Counted from the stretch's first letter, positions 44,375-54,491 are shown. The stretch: DNA of 64,000 bases from Thalassotalea crassostreae (GCF_001831495.1 NZ_CP017689.1:2914001-2978000); one strand, 5' to 3'. The notes: a model not told the origin generated them from the sequence alone. Numbers and translations are program-made.

Positions 44375-45664
44375 CTGAACATAACTGTCTTTTGCGTCGA
44401 AGATAAGGCGGAAGTTACTGCCTTTGCCATAGTCACTATCGATAACTAAACGAGCATTATGCAAATTCGCTACATGCTTCACAATAGCAAGGCCAAGACC
44501 CGAACCACCAGTATTACGAGAGCGTGATTTATCAACTCGATAAAAACGCTCGGTTAATCGATCAATATCACTATCGAGTATGCCGCAGCCGTTATCTTGA
44601 ACACTAAAGATGCATTGCTCACCAGCTTTTCGCCAACTGATTACAATCTTGCCTTTCGCTTGGGTATAGTTGACCGCATTAACTATCAAATTGGTAAATG
44701 CACTTTTAATATCAACTTCAATGCCCCAAAGTGATACTCGCTTGTCGACATCAACAACGATATTATGTCGTTTCTCATTAATCAGCCAACTATTCTCTTC
44801 AACAATTCGATTGATCAGCTTAGCCACATTAATGCGTTGTCGATTCTCCTGCTCACCGTGAATTTCAGTTCTCGACAAAGTTAACAACTGTTCTACTAAA
44901 CGATCCATGCGCGAGACTTGTTGTTCCACCGCAGAGAAAGAACTTTTCCAAATCTCAGGTAAGCCGTCATCATCGCTGAGGATCTCAACATAGCCGCGCA
45001 TTACAGTGAGCGGCGTTTTCAATTCATGGGAAACGTTAGCAACAAAGTCTCTACGCATTTTTTCAATACGCTTTAATTGACTCACATCACGAACCATGAG
45101 CAAAAACTGTTTTTCACCGTAGGTGGTAAAACGCATTTCCAATTCTTGATGCTCAGTTGAGTAAACAAAAATACTTGGCACTTCGGAAAACGTCGATGTT
45201 AATAAAAACTCCTGTAACTCAGGGCTATTTATCGCCTTAATTAGTTTTTTACCACTATCTTTTGGCCACGAAATACCTAACAATAATTTGGCATTAGTAT
45301 TTGACCATTCAATACGAAACTCAGGACCTAGTACTACCGTGGCATCAGGTAAAGATTCGGCACCTTCACGGAATTTTCGAATATGAAAATTGAGTTCTTT
45401 ACGCTTTTCCCTATGGCGCTCTACGCGTTTAAAAAAACCATCATAAATTGTTTGCCATGCACTATTAACTGACGGTGGGCTTGGCAACCTTTTATTCTGC
45501 AACCAGGTACTTAATTGCAACAATTGGTTTAAATTACCAACCAATAAAATCAATGACGTAGCCGCTAAGCACATCCATAGTAGATCAAAATAAACACCGA
45601 TTAAGGCACTTATGATAATCGCTATAAATTGAATATATATCGATTTAGTTAATTGATTGGTCAT
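44372..45664 (-). CDS. phoR: Phosphate-regulon sensor histidine kinase PhoR
   Basis: A 430-residue kinase: two membrane segments at the N-terminus (~10-45) with almost no periplasmic part, as in PhoR. A PAS domain follows (~95-195). The phosphoacceptor is H213 in FVANVSHELKTPLTVMRGY. The ATPase domain has the N, G1 (VQDNGCGI) and G2 (GSGLGLAIVKH) boxes. It phosphorylates PhoB under phosphate limitation and responds to the Pst/PhoU complex. It follows phoB after 50 bases and is co-transcribed. Confidence 0.95.
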   Translation of the reverse strand: MTNQLTKSIYIQFIAIIISALIGVYFDLLWMCLAATSLILLVGNLNQLLQLSTWLQNKRLPSPPSVNSAWQTIYDGFFKRVERHREKRKELNFHIRKFREGAESLPDATVVLGPEFRIEWSNTNAKLLLGISWPKDSGKKLIKAINSPELQEFLLTSTFSEVPSIFVYSTEHQELEMRFTTYGEKQFLLMVRDVSQLKRIEKMRRDFVANVSHELKTPLTVMRGYVEILSDDDGLPEIWKSSFSAVEQQVSRMDRLVEQLLTLSRTEIHGEQENRQRINVAKLINRIVEENSWLINEKRHNIVVDVDKRVSLWGIEVDIKSAFTNLIVNAVNYTQAKGKIVISWRKAGEQCIFSVQDNGCGILDSDIDRLTERFYRVDKSRSRNTGGSGLGLAIVKHVANLHNARLVIDSDYGKGSNFRLIFDAKDSYVQ

Positions 45665-45714
45665 AGTTTTATAAAATTAGTTAATGGTATTAGCTATTGT
45701 GAATTAGTTGATTA

Positions 45715-46407
45715 CTATGCTGTTTTCGTAGAAAAGCGATAGCCAGCGCCACGAACCGTTTGCACAAACTCTTCATGACCTTTACCAGCAATTGCTTTTC
45801 TTAAACGTCTGATATGCACATCGACAGTTCTATCTTCCACATAAACATTGCGTCCCCAAACATTATCGAGCAATTGTTCGCGTGAATAAACTCGATCTTG
45901 ATGTGTTAAAAAGAAATGTAACATCTTAAATTCGGTCGGTCCTAAATCCAAAGCAACATCGTCAATACTGACACGATGTGATTGTGGATCTAAGGCCATG
46001 CCTTTACACTCAATCACTTCTTCTAGTGCAGTAGGTACCACTCGTCTAATCACAGCTTTGATGCGGGCGATTAACTCTTTAGGTGAAAATGGTTTAGTCA
46101 CGTAATCATCGACGCCAACTTCAAAACCTTTTACTTTATCGTCTTCATCCGCGCGAGCCGTCAACATAATGATAGGGATATTTTTAGTATACTCTTGGCG
46201 TTTAATTTCTTTCGCAATTTGAATACCGCTGCCACCAGGTAACATCCAATCTAGTAATACAAGATCAGGCAGAGGATCAACAAGCTTTTCTTTAGCTTGC
46301 TCAAAATCTTCAGCTTCAATTACATTAAAGCCATTTTGCTCAAGTACAAAAGCTATCATTTCTCGAATGGGTGCTTCGTCTTCAACGACTAAAATTTGTC
46401 GATTCAT
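45715..46407 (-). CDS. phoB: Phosphate-regulon response regulator PhoB
   Basis: A 230-residue OmpR-type regulator: receiver domain with D53 in [13 protein letters not shown] and K105 region [20 protein letters not shown], and a C-terminal winged helix ([30 protein letters not shown]) with the PhoB-specific [17 protein letters not shown]. It activates promoters with Pho boxes. A Pho box lies 52 bases before its own start, indicating autoregulation, and others precede the pit operon and the porin gene. Confidence 0.97.
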   Translation of the reverse strand: MNRQILVVEDEAPIREMIAFVLEQNGFNVIEAEDFEQAKEKLVDPLPDLVLLDWMLPGGSGIQIAKEIKRQEYTKNIPIIMLTARADEDDKVKGFEVGVDDYVTKPFSPKELIARIKAVIRRVVPTALEEVIECKGMALDPQSHRVSIDDVALDLGPTEFKMLHFFLTHQDRVYSREQLLDNVWGRNVYVEDRTVDVHIRRLRKAIAGKGHEEFVQTVRGAGYRFSTKTA

Positions 46408-46458
46408 CTTAATTTCCGACTCATGGTGAAATATTCATGGTTATGATGCCCAAACAAT

Positions 46459-46476
46459 GTGACAGTTTAATGACAA
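46459..46476 (-). promoter_or_regulatory. Pho box upstream of phoB
   Basis: On the minus strand TTGTCAT-TAAA-CTGTCAC, two direct repeats with a four-base spacer as in the Pho-box consensus. The -10 region (CATCAT or TCATAA, 10-12 bases further on) is weak, in keeping with activator dependence. Confidence 0.85.
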
Positions 46477-46511
46477 TAACCATAATAAATGCATTTTTAA
46501 ATACCATAAAC

Positions 46512-46543
46512 AAAACAGGCTGCTAAAGATAGCAGCCTGTTTT
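46512..46543 (-). terminator. Rho-independent terminator of the porin gene
   Basis: ACAGGCTGCT and AGCAGCCTGT form a ten-base stem with a six-base loop, flanked by A4 and T4; 20 bases after the porin stop. It separates the porin message from phoB. Confidence 0.9.
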
Positions 46544-46563
46544 ATTTTATTTCTATCAATTAC

Positions 46564-47487
46564 TTAGAACTTGTATTCAATACCCGTTGCAAAGTAATCT
46601 TTTTCGCCGTTAGTATCGAAATCAAATGCTGTATAGAAAGCAAAAATTGTTGCGTTCTTTGCTAAAGCATAATCAACACCACCGCTAACACCAGTATTCT
46701 CATCGCCGCCATCTACTTCACCAGTTTGCACTTGGCCTTTGATAGTGAAGTCATTGATTTTGTATGCTGCACTTACAAAGAAACCGTCAAGTTCTTCACC
46801 GGTATCAACATTTTCTTGAGTGTGAACCATCGCACCTAATTTCAAGTCACCAAATTTAGCACCAGCGGTAAATCGTACAGCATCATAACCATTCATTTCA
46901 CTATCAGCTGCAATTGCCGCGTAATACTTAGATTTTGATAGTTTCTGATCGCCCCAAGTTAATGCTGTAGAAATACCTGCATCTTGGTCAGCATCACTTT
47001 CTGTTGCGTAAGTAACACCAAGTTGGAAGTTATTAAACTTAGGTGATTTATATGTTATTGATTCATCAACACGGTTTTCACCTTTCCAAAGAACCTTAAG
47101 GTCGGCTTCATAATCGTTGAAAATGTCTAGTTTTGATGACGACTGCTTCATTACGCTATCGTTTTTACCAAGTAGTACTTCACCAAAATTGCCTTTTAGT
47201 CCTACATATTGATTACGAGCAGTAACGTTGTCGTCACTTTCGCCATCCATATCGATTTGCACTTCAACTTTATAAACAACTGAAAGTGAGTCATCAACTT
47301 TTAAACCACCAGCAGCACCTAAGCGAGATGCATTAGATTTTACTTCAGAGAAAGCGCCATCGCCTTCATCAGCAATTTGAATACCAACATTTGCTTTACC
47401 GTAAAAATTGATTTCGTCATTTGCCATTACTGGTGCAGAAAATGCCGCAACCATAGAAAGTGCAATTGAAGTTTTAACTAAGTTCAT
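46564..47487 (-). CDS. Gram-negative porin, phosphate-regulated
   Basis: A 307-residue outer-membrane porin: signal peptide (~1-22, SAPVMA) and a 16-strand type barrel. It has the porin start DEINFYGKANVGIQI, the RNQYVGLKGNFGEVLLGK loop entry and the final YKF for BAM recognition. The Pho box 61 bases upstream suggests that it is a phosphate-starvation porin, in the role of PhoE, next to phoB. Its pore selectivity cannot be read from sequence. Confidence 0.92.
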   Translation of the reverse strand: MNLVKTSIALSMVAAFSAPVMANDEINFYGKANVGIQIADEGDGAFSEVKSNASRLGAAGGLKVDDSLSVVYKVEVQIDMDGESDDNVTARNQYVGLKGNFGEVLLGKNDSVMKQSSSKLDIFNDYEADLKVLWKGENRVDESITYKSPKFNNFQLGVTYATESDADQDAGISTALTWGDQKLSKSKYYAAIAADSEMNGYDAVRFTAGAKFGDLKLGAMVHTQENVDTGEELDGFFVSAAYKINDFTIKGQVQTGEVDGGDENTGVSGGVDYALAKNATIFAFYTAFDFDTNGEKDYFATGIEYKF

Positions 47488-47547
47488 AGTATTTACCCTG
47501 TAAATTTATAATAAGTATTTAAGTTGACGCTAGTCTGCCAGTAAAGT

Positions 47548-47565
47548 ATTACAGTTTTATGACAA
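47548..47565 (-). promoter_or_regulatory. Pho box upstream of the porin gene
   Basis: On the minus strand TTGTCAT-AAAA-CTGTAAT, two repeats with a four-base spacer. Ten bases further lies a poor -10 (CAGACT at 47532-47537), as expected for a PhoB-dependent promoter. Confidence 0.8.
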
Positions 47566-47652
47566 GTAAATTTTTTTTGTTATTTTCGTTAACTTAAATG
47601 TTTAACGTCAATTTAGAGCCTAGCAGAAAAGAGAATTCTTGTAATTTATTCA

Positions 47653-47676
47653 AAAAAAACGACCTAAATAGGTCGC
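47653..47676 (-). terminator. Rho-independent terminator of gcvR
   Basis: GCGACC and GGTCGT arms with a six-base AT loop on the minus strand, followed directly by T8; about 45 bases after the gcvR stop. Confidence 0.85.
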
Positions 47677-47718
47677 TTATTTTGTGTATTTCTATATCGA
47701 TATCTGTGAAGATTTACC

Positions 47719-48216
47719 CTAAGTTTCAATATCTACCATCAGATCGTCTGAAATCGTCTCCAAGGCTTCGACCAACACATCAACTTGTTCGCTATTTTCC
47801 ACTGCAATCTTTGCGTGGGCTTTAAATAAAAGCTGAGCAGAATCGGCTGCAGATACTTGCGTCGACACTAACTTAACTAAATTGCCACCATTTTTATGGA
47901 TTATGGCAGATATTTCAGCAACGATACTTGGTCTGTCATTCGCGGTTACATCGAGGGTAACCACATTGTCTGCTCGCTCGTTTGGTTGGCTAACTTCAAC
48001 TTGAACATTGAGGTTATCAATCGCGGTTAACTCTGCCACCATCTTCTCGGCATGTTCATCACTTACCGCAATTTCTACGATACCGGCAAAAATATCCGAC
48101 ATATGACGAAGGCTACTTGTTTGCCAATTACCATGATGATCCTTAACAATTCCAGCAAGGTTTTCTACAATACCAGGACGATCTTTACCCAAAATCGAAA
48201 TTACTACGTGTCTCAT
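47719..48216 (-). CDS. gcvR: GcvR-like ACT-domain regulatory protein
   Basis: A 165-residue cytoplasmic protein made of two ACT domains (~3-70, starting MRHVVISILGKDRPGIVENLAGIV, and ~88-160, VTLDVTANDRPSIVAEISAII). This is the layout of GcvR, which in Escherichia coli restrains GcvA and so the glycine-cleavage operon when glycine is scarce. The gcv genes are not in the window, so the assignment rests on architecture. A strong GAGG precedes the ATG. Confidence 0.85.
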   Translation of the reverse strand: MRHVVISILGKDRPGIVENLAGIVKDHHGNWQTSSLRHMSDIFAGIVEIAVSDEHAEKMVAELTAIDNLNVQVEVSQPNERADNVVTLDVTANDRPSIVAEISAIIHKNGGNLVKLVSTQVSAADSAQLLFKAHAKIAVENSEQVDVLVEALETISDDLMVDIET

Positions 48217-48473
48217 AAATCATCCTCTTTCAAATTCTAAACATTGCGACAAACTAGTTATGAACGCTAATCTTCAACTAGTGTTTTCAATCACTTACTT
48301 AAGTAATAACAGACCAATTACTATTGCGCAAAGACTTTTAGCGGTTTATTGATAAAATTAATCATTTGCAGTCACCTGTAAAATTATCTACTCTTTTGCA
48401 CAGATATACAGAAAAATTATTCAACCATAGCGAATCGCTGTGCAATACCATAAACAACAATGAATATATAATT

Positions 48474-50123
48474 ATGAAATTTACCAAAATAGCCGCCGGT
48501 ATCGTTCTGGCTACCTCACTACTAACTGCATGTGGCGACAATAAAACAGCAAATGAAGAACCAAAATTACTTGCTGATGCTCAGCCTCGTTTAGGCATAT
48601 ATAAAGAAGTCACTCTAGATGCTGACCTAAGCCACTTAAGTGATAATCAAAAACAAATGCTTTCATTACTAATTGATGCATCAAAAATTATGGACAATTT
48701 GTTTTGGCGACAAGCCTATGGCGACAATAAAAAACAATTTTTAGCCAGCATCAAAGACCCTCAAACACGACGTTTTGTCGAAATAAATTACGGTCCTTGG
48801 GATCGACTTAATAGTGATAAGCCTTTATTAACAGGTGTCGACGACAAACCACATGGTGCGCAATTTTACCCGGCGGACATGACCAAAGAAGAATTTGAAG
48901 CGGCTGACTTTGAAGGCAAAAGATCACTATACACAGTCGTACGACGAAACGAAAAAGGTGAGCTTTATTCGATTCCTTATTCCGAAATATTCAGTGAAGA
49001 AATCGAACGAGCTGCATTATTATTAGAAAAGGCGGCAACCTTTGCCGATCATAAAGAGTTTGGCAACTATTTAAATATGCGTGCTAAAGCTATGCGCAAT
49101 GACGATTACCAAGCATCTGATTTTGCTTGGATGGACATAAAGACTAATCCAATTGATGTGGTTATCGGTCCAATTGAAACCTATGAAGACTTGTTATTTG
49201 GTTACCGTTCAGGCTTTGAATCTTATGTGCTGATCAAAGATTTAAACTGGAGTGAGCGTTTAGCAAAATATGCGGCTTTCTTACCTGAGTTGCAAAAAGA
49301 ACTGCCTGTAGCGAAAAAATATAAAAAAGAAGTGCCAGGCTCTGATGCCGATTTAAACGCTTACGATGTTATCTATTACGCTGGTCACAGTAATGCCGGT
49401 AGTAAAACAATTGCAATCAATTTGCCTAATGATGAACAAGTACAGCTTGAAAAAGGTACTCGTAGATTACAGTTAAAAAATGCTATGCGAGCGAAATTCG
49501 ATACCATTATGTTGCCAATTGCAGAGCAACTAATTAGTGAAGAAGATCGCAAGCACGTTACCTTTACTGCCTTTTTTGCCAATACTATGTTTCACGAAGT
49601 CGCCCATGGCTTAGGTATTAAAAACACCATCAATGACAAAGGTACGGTACGCCAATCATTGAAAGAACATGCATCAGCATTAGAAGAAGGTAAAGCTGAT
49701 ATTTTAGGGCTTTATATGGTGCGTCAATTACTGAAAAAAGGTGAAATCACTGAAGGTCAGTTAAAAGACTATTACACCACGTTTATGACCGGTATTTTCC
49801 GCTCAGTACGTTTTGGTGCAACAAGTGCCCACGGTAAAGCCAATATGGTTCGCTTTAATTATTTTGCCGACAACGGTGCATTTACTAAAGACGAGCAAGG
49901 TTTTTATAAAGTTGATATGGAAAAAATGACTGCGGCCATCGACTCTCTATCAGAATTAATTCTGACCATTCAAGGTGATGGTGATTACCAACGTGTGGAC
50001 AAATTAGTCGCCGATATGGGGATTGTTCGTCAAGATTTAGCCGATGACTTAGCGAAACTAGAAAGCGCCAATATTCCGGTAGATATTGTCTTTAAACAAG
50101 GAAAAATGGTTTTAGATTTGTAA
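48474..50123 (+). CDS. M49-like zinc peptidase (dipeptidyl-peptidase III type), lipoprotein
   Basis: A 549-residue exported zinc hydrolase. I start it at the ATG at 48474, which gives a clear lipoprotein signal (MKFTKIAAGIVLATSLLTACGD); the frame opens 36 codons earlier without a plausible start region. HEVAH is at 374-378 in NTMFHEVAHGLGIKNT and EEGKADILGLY follows about 50 residues on, as in bacterial M49-type 'Zn-dependent hydrolases'. IMDNLFWRQAYGD and EINYGPWDRL are characteristic of this bacterial branch. It is the third anchored metallopeptidase in the window. Confidence 0.85.
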   Translation: MKFTKIAAGIVLATSLLTACGDNKTANEEPKLLADAQPRLGIYKEVTLDADLSHLSDNQKQMLSLLIDASKIMDNLFWRQAYGDNKKQFLASIKDPQTRRFVEINYGPWDRLNSDKPLLTGVDDKPHGAQFYPADMTKEEFEAADFEGKRSLYTVVRRNEKGELYSIPYSEIFSEEIERAALLLEKAATFADHKEFGNYLNMRAKAMRNDDYQASDFAWMDIKTNPIDVVIGPIETYEDLLFGYRSGFESYVLIKDLNWSERLAKYAAFLPELQKELPVAKKYKKEVPGSDADLNAYDVIYYAGHSNAGSKTIAINLPNDEQVQLEKGTRRLQLKNAMRAKFDTIMLPIAEQLISEEDRKHVTFTAFFANTMFHEVAHGLGIKNTINDKGTVRQSLKEHASALEEGKADILGLYMVRQLLKKGEITEGQLKDYYTTFMTGIFRSVRFGATSAHGKANMVRFNYFADNGAFTKDEQGFYKVDMEKMTAAIDSLSELILTIQGDGDYQRVDKLVADMGIVRQDLADDLAKLESANIPVDIVFKQGKMVLDL

Positions 50124-50160
50124 TCTAATAAATTACAACATCTAAGAAACTAAAAAAACT

Positions 50161-50204
50161 AAAAAGCGCCTTTATTCGGGAACACTCAAATAGTGGCGCT
50201 TTCA
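50161..50204. terminator. Terminator-like stem between convergent genes
   Basis: AAAGCGCC and GGCGCTTT arms with a loosely paired inner part, and an A5/T5-type flank on the left side. On the minus strand it would serve the DUF4382 gene; on the plus strand the M49 gene. Confidence 0.6.
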
Positions 50205-50283
50205 TATTTATAGATTCAACTTATTATTTAAACTTATCGTTTCAACTTATCACTTCAGTAATGACTAATAATAACTTCAATGA

Positions 50284-51489
50284 TTAATCATCATCGTCCT
50301 TTTCTCCGACAGGGAAATCTTGCTCGACCTCTTCACCTGTAATCACTTCAACAACAGCCATCTGCTCTTTCGGATTAGGAATAACCAAGCCATCATATTG
50401 CACCGGGTTATCTTTTAGAGATAAATCGCCAACGTTACAAGCAAATACTACAGTATAAATTGCATCTTCAGGATCGACTTGTTCATCAAAACTATCACCG
50501 TTAGGGACAAAACCAAACTCATATTCATACTCAGAATCCTGTTCGTCATCATCGTCATCGTCGTCATCCATAACCACTAAAGTACTAGCAAATGGTGCGA
50601 CAGCATTTGCAGGAACAGGCATTAATGAGTCATCAAAATCAACATCATCTGGATCATAGTTATCAACTAAGTTTTCGGCATTTTCACTTTGATCACCTTG
50701 GTATAAATACACGGTATGGACATCACCGGTACATAACGGGTCTAAATCGGTTGATAACGCCAAGATAGCCGCTAAGTCGACATCACCTTCTATGTGACCG
50801 CTGCTGGTACTACCGGTAATTCTTACACCGTGTGGTTTGATTATAAAACCATTTTTTGCCGGTTCATTGCCGCGCAGGACTAACGACTGTGTTAAGTCGA
50901 ATTCAACGGTATAAGCAGGTCCTGATGCTGTTTCACTTGCACCAAGTACAACATCAAAACTACCTAAGCGTAAACGCGAGCTTGGCACCTTAATATCATA
51001 ACAGCCTGGTCCTTCTGCAAATGAAATATCATCGCCTACATCACAGTTATTTGCATCGTTTTTCAAAACCACATAAGAGCTTTCATCTACCACAACAAGT
51101 TCCATTCGGTATGCACCTAGAGGTACTTCAATATCGTCATCTTCACTAATAACGGTTAACTGGTCACTACCAGTATATTGCAGCAAGTCAATAGACACTG
51201 TTTCTCCACCAGAGAAACTATCTATAATGATAGTCTCACGAGAGTCATCGTCATCTGAATCATCGTCATCGTCATCGTCATCGTCAGAATCATTGACTGG
51301 AATTAACCGAATCTCATCAATAGTGATCACAACGTGCATCGCGTCATCAACAAAGGCATCGGAGATCCCTAGCGAAAACGGCACGTCAATCTCGGCAAGT
51401 TCTTCATCATTACTGCTACCACCACAATGGCTAAGGCCAAGAGTAAGAGATACGGCGACAGCAACTGTTGTAAGTTTGGAATGAATCAT
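50284..51489 (-). CDS. DUF4382-like lipoprotein with poly-Asp tracts
   Basis: A 401-residue acidic protein with a lipoprotein-like signal (LTLGLSHCGGSS), then a DUF4382-type domain (SLGISDAFVDDAMHVVITIDEIRL) typical of many marine bacterial lipoproteins of unknown function. It is interrupted at ~67-85 by a tract of almost only Asp and Ser. A second Asp run is near residue 305, and the C-terminus ends DDDD. AGGAG is well placed. The very negative surface might bind calcium or other cations (inference). Monocistronic; no neighbour suggests a role. Confidence 0.8.
   Translation of the reverse strand: MIHSKLTTVAVAVSLTLGLSHCGGSSNDEELAEIDVPFSLGISDAFVDDAMHVVITIDEIRLIPVNDSDDDDDDDDDSDDDDSRETIIIDSFSGGETVSIDLLQYTGSDQLTVISEDDDIEVPLGAYRMELVVVDESSYVVLKNDANNCDVGDDISFAEGPGCYDIKVPSSRLRLGSFDVVLGASETASGPAYTVEFDLTQSLVLRGNEPAKNGFIIKPHGVRITGSTSSGHIEGDVDLAAILALSTDLDPLCTGDVHTVYLYQGDQSENAENLVDNYDPDDVDFDDSLMPVPANAVAPFASTLVVMDDDDDDDDEQDSEYEYEFGFVPNGDSFDEQVDPEDAIYTVVFACNVGDLSLKDNPVQYDGLVIPNPKEQMAVVEVITGEEVEQDFPVGEKDDDD
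50544..50568. repeat. Trinucleotide (GAY) microsatellite coding for Asp, tract 2
   Basis: An imperfect run of (GAT/GAC)n on the minus strand within the DUF4382 gene, coding for eight Asp. Length changes would keep the reading frame. Confidence 0.75.
51243..51286. repeat. Trinucleotide (GAY) microsatellite coding for Asp/Ser, tract 1
   Basis: About 14 GAY/TCN codons in a row on the minus strand (Asp with a few Ser), alternating in a GAT-GAC pattern that favours replication slippage in frame. Confidence 0.75.
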
Positions 51490-51601
51490 GATTGAACTCC
51501 TACAAAATGATTTGTGTATAGTAAAGTTTAGTATAATCGCGAACTATTCGCTTGAAACCTTGACTTGTAATCTAGATAAATAGAAAGACCACAATAAAAA
51601 T

Positions 51602-51632
51602 AAAAATCCCGAATAGAATATTCGGGATTTTT
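51602..51632 (-). terminator. Rho-independent terminator of thiI
   Basis: AAAAATCCCGAATA and TATTCGGGATTTTT form a 14-base perfect inverted repeat with a three-base loop, 37 bases after the thiI stop. Confidence 0.9.
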
Positions 51633-51668
51633 CAGAATATTGATAACGTTTTGCAGATATTCTAATGC

Positions 51669-53132
51669 TTAAGGGCGATAAACCTTGACGTTGTCAAAAC
51701 CGTTATCATGTAAGTACAACGCTTGTAATTTACTCATTACTCCGCGATCACAATACAATAAATAGGTCTTGTCTGATGCTAAATCGCCAAACTGAGTGGC
51801 TAGTTTGTAAAATGGAATATGTTTAACTTCGATGTTATCAATTTCAAGTGGCGCAGCATCTTCTTCTTCAGGGCTGCGGATATCAATAACAACTTGGTCA
51901 TGACCCGCGCTGTCGACAGTTTCTACCGCACTTACCGTTGATACTTCTTCTTCAGTTTCTTTACCAATGTCACGTACATCCATAACACGGGTTTCGGCAA
52001 CAACTTTATCTAGAATATCAAAATTGAAGTTCGCTTCTTCTGCTTCGATTTTCGATAGAACTGCTTTTACCGTTGGTTTTTTCGAAATTACGCCGCAATA
52101 TTCAGGAATAGTTTTCGAGAAATCTTCGGTGCCAATTTCGCGAGCAATATCAATAATATCTTGCTTATCGTAAACCGTTAGTGGTCGTAAGATCAGCTTT
52201 TCAGTTACTCGGTCAATCACATTTAAGTTGGTTAATGTTTGACTTGAAACCTGACCTAACGCTTCACCTGTCACCAAGGCTTGGATACCCATTTTGTCAG
52301 CGACTTGTGCTGCAGCACGCATCATCATACGTTTTAGCACGACGCCCATTTGACCATTTTCAACTTTTTCTAAAATTTCAGCGACTACCGGTTCAAAATC
52401 AACCGCGAAAAATTTGATACGATGTGATGCGCCAAATTTATTCCACAAGTAATAGCTCACTTGTTTAACACCAACCTCATGAGCAGAGCCGCCTAAGTTA
52501 AAGAAACAAAAGTGCGTACGTGCGCCCTTTTTGATCATTTGGTAGCTTGATACTGCTGAATCAAAACCGCCAGACATAAGCGATAGCACATCTTCTTGTG
52601 TTGGGATCGGGAAACCACCCAATGCTTTATGGCGCTCTGTAACAATAAATAATTTTTCTTTATTTACTTCAAGGCGAATCGTCACGTCAGGCTTTTTCAG
52701 TTGAACTTTTGCTGATTCAACACTTTGATTTAAGCCGCCACCAACGTATTGCTCTAACTTGATTGACGTAAACTCATGTTCGCCAACACGCTTAGCTCGA
52801 ACACAGAAGGTTTTATTTTCAATGTTTTTTCCGTGTACTGATAACGTTTTTTCAAAGATATCGTGAAGATCGGTGAATTCAAACTCTTGAACTTCAAGGA
52901 AATGAGTGATCCCTGGGATGCATTTAATACCTTGTATTAAGCGCTGACGATTTTCTTCACTGTGATCAGTACTGGTAACTTCAATATTGTCCCAGTTCAT
53001 TTTACTGCGAACATTTTCATCAATTCGACGTAATACATTTCGTACGTTTGAATCCAATATTTTAGTAAAACGCTTGCGTACCGGACGTGACTTAATGGTT
53101 ATTTCCGGCTGTAATTTGATGATAAATTTCAT
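51669..53132 (-). CDS. thiI: tRNA 4-thiouridine synthetase / thiamine sulfur-transfer protein ThiI
   Basis: ThiI adenylates U8 of tRNA and transfers sulfur to give s4U; the same sulfur relay feeds thiazole synthesis. The 487-residue product (start ATG 53132, [22 protein letters not shown] as in relatives) has a ferredoxin-like domain and a THUMP domain (~50-165). The PP-loop ATPase [13 protein letters not shown] (~180) and a C-terminal rhodanese domain (~385-487) follow. The rhodanese catalytic Cys is C461 in [15 protein letters not shown] four codons upstream is in frame but unlikely. Divergent from xseB. Confidence 0.95.
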   Translation of the reverse strand: MKFIIKLQPEITIKSRPVRKRFTKILDSNVRNVLRRIDENVRSKMNWDNIEVTSTDHSEENRQRLIQGIKCIPGITHFLEVQEFEFTDLHDIFEKTLSVHGKNIENKTFCVRAKRVGEHEFTSIKLEQYVGGGLNQSVESAKVQLKKPDVTIRLEVNKEKLFIVTERHKALGGFPIPTQEDVLSLMSGGFDSAVSSYQMIKKGARTHFCFFNLGGSAHEVGVKQVSYYLWNKFGASHRIKFFAVDFEPVVAEILEKVENGQMGVVLKRMMMRAAAQVADKMGIQALVTGEALGQVSSQTLTNLNVIDRVTEKLILRPLTVYDKQDIIDIAREIGTEDFSKTIPEYCGVISKKPTVKAVLSKIEAEEANFNFDILDKVVAETRVMDVRDIGKETEEEVSTVSAVETVDSAGHDQVVIDIRSPEEEDAAPLEIDNIEVKHIPFYKLATQFGDLASDKTYLLYCDRGVMSKLQALYLHDNGFDNVKVYRP

Positions 53133-53355
53133 TAATAAAACCAACTATTTTAGAATTGCGCGCATTATACACAACGATAAAGCGAAACAGAAAATTATTT
53201 CGACACAATTATATTGCAATGACTGCTTTAATCTTAGTTGAATTACAGGTTAAAATAGAACTATATGTAATAACTTTATAAATTCTTAATTGATGTAGTG
53301 CTTGATGAAACGCTACAAATATAAAGATCTTAATGAAGGCGAAGCCTTCTGGACG

Positions 53356-53604
53356 GTGACTGTGAAAAAACCTGAAAATCAAAGCTTTGAAGAATCAATG
53401 CAAGAACTCGAAGGGATTGTTGATAGCCTAGAACAAGGCGATTTATCTCTAGAGCAGTCGATGGCTTTGTTCGAGCGCGGTCTAGGTTTATCGCAAGCTA
53501 GCCAAACCAAACTCAACAATGCTGAGCAGAAGATTCAAATTTTGCTCGATAAAAATAATGATCAGACTCTTGAACCGTTTGACGGTGAGGCCGAAGAATT
53601 GTGA
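53356..53604 (+). CDS. xseB: Exodeoxyribonuclease VII small subunit
   Basis: XseB is the small helical subunit of exonuclease VII, which degrades single-stranded DNA. The core SFEESMQELEGIVDSLEQGDLSLEQSMALFERGLGLSQ and the Q-rich second helix are standard. The start is unclear: GTG at 53356 (MTVKKPENQSF) or GTG at 53362 fit family N-termini (KKPENxSF). An ATG at 53305 would add 17 residues without family similarity and without a ribosome-binding site. Its stop overlaps the ispA start (GTGA), so the two are translationally coupled. xseA is not in the window. Confidence 0.85.
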   Translation: MTVKKPENQSFEESMQELEGIVDSLEQGDLSLEQSMALFERGLGLSQASQTKLNNAEQKIQILLDKNNDQTLEPFDGEAEEL

Positions 53605-54491
53605 TCAATCTTGAGAACCTTGCTGTTTATCAACAACGCATTAATGATTACTTAAAAGCACAACTGGCGAACATCGAAGTGAACGATCAGCGCCTGTATG
53701 ATGCAATGGCTTACGGTTTGCTAATTGGCGGAAAGCGCATGCGACCATATTTAGCCTATGCTACCGCTGAAATGCTTGATCTTGAACTAGATGATATTGA
53801 TCCTATTGCGGCGGCAATTGAATGTATCCATGCTTATTCATTATTACACGATGATTTACCGGCAATGGATGATGATGATCTGCGTCGCGGGCAACTAACA
53901 TGCCACAAGAAATTCGATGAAGCCACAGCTATATTGGCAGGTGATAGTCTACAAACCTTAGCGTTTGAAATTTTATCAAATCACCAATTTAAGTCTATTA
54001 GTGCTCAAAGTCACATTCAGTTATTCAAAATGTTAAGTAATGCTGCTGGCTATAATGGTATGTGTGGCGGACAAGCGATGGATTTGGCTGCGACGGATAA
54101 ACATGTTGCGCTAGAACAGTTGCAGTTTATTCATAAATTAAAAACCGGTGCATTATTGAAAGCGTCGATATTAATGCCAGCATTATGTCGTGAAGATTTA
54201 TCTACAGAGACGTTTAATAATTTAAAGCAATTTGCTGAAGACATAGGTTTAGCCTATCAAGTGCACGATGATATTATCGACATTACTAGCAATGAAGAAA
54301 CACTAGGAAAGCCTGCTGGCTCAGACTTAGAAAGTAATAAATCAACTTACCCTGCACTGCTTGGATTAGAAGGTGCAATGGAAAAAGAACAGCAGTTATT
54401 TAAACAAGCACTTTCGACTTTGGATACTTTGCCCTACAATACACGCAATTTATCGAACTTTTCGACGTTTATTATTGAACGTGCCCATTAG
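53601..54491 (+). CDS. ispA: (2E,6E)-farnesyl diphosphate synthase
   Basis: IspA joins dimethylallyl and isopentenyl diphosphates to geranyl and farnesyl diphosphate. The 296-residue protein shows the first Asp-rich motif in [17 protein letters not shown] and the second in [17 protein letters not shown] binds the homoallylic substrate. It starts with GTG at 53601 inside the xseB stop (GTGA). With xseB and dxs it forms the common gammaproteobacterial xseB-ispA-dxs operon. Confidence 0.96.
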   Translation: MINLENLAVYQQRINDYLKAQLANIEVNDQRLYDAMAYGLLIGGKRMRPYLAYATAEMLDLELDDIDPIAAAIECIHAYSLLHDDLPAMDDDDLRRGQLTCHKKFDEATAILAGDSLQTLAFEILSNHQFKSISAQSHIQLFKMLSNAAGYNGMCGGQAMDLAATDKHVALEQLQFIHKLKTGALLKASILMPALCREDLSTETFNNLKQFAEDIGLAYQVHDDIIDITSNEETLGKPAGSDLESNKSTYPALLGLEGAMEKEQQLFKQALSTLDTLPYNTRNLSNFSTFIIERAH

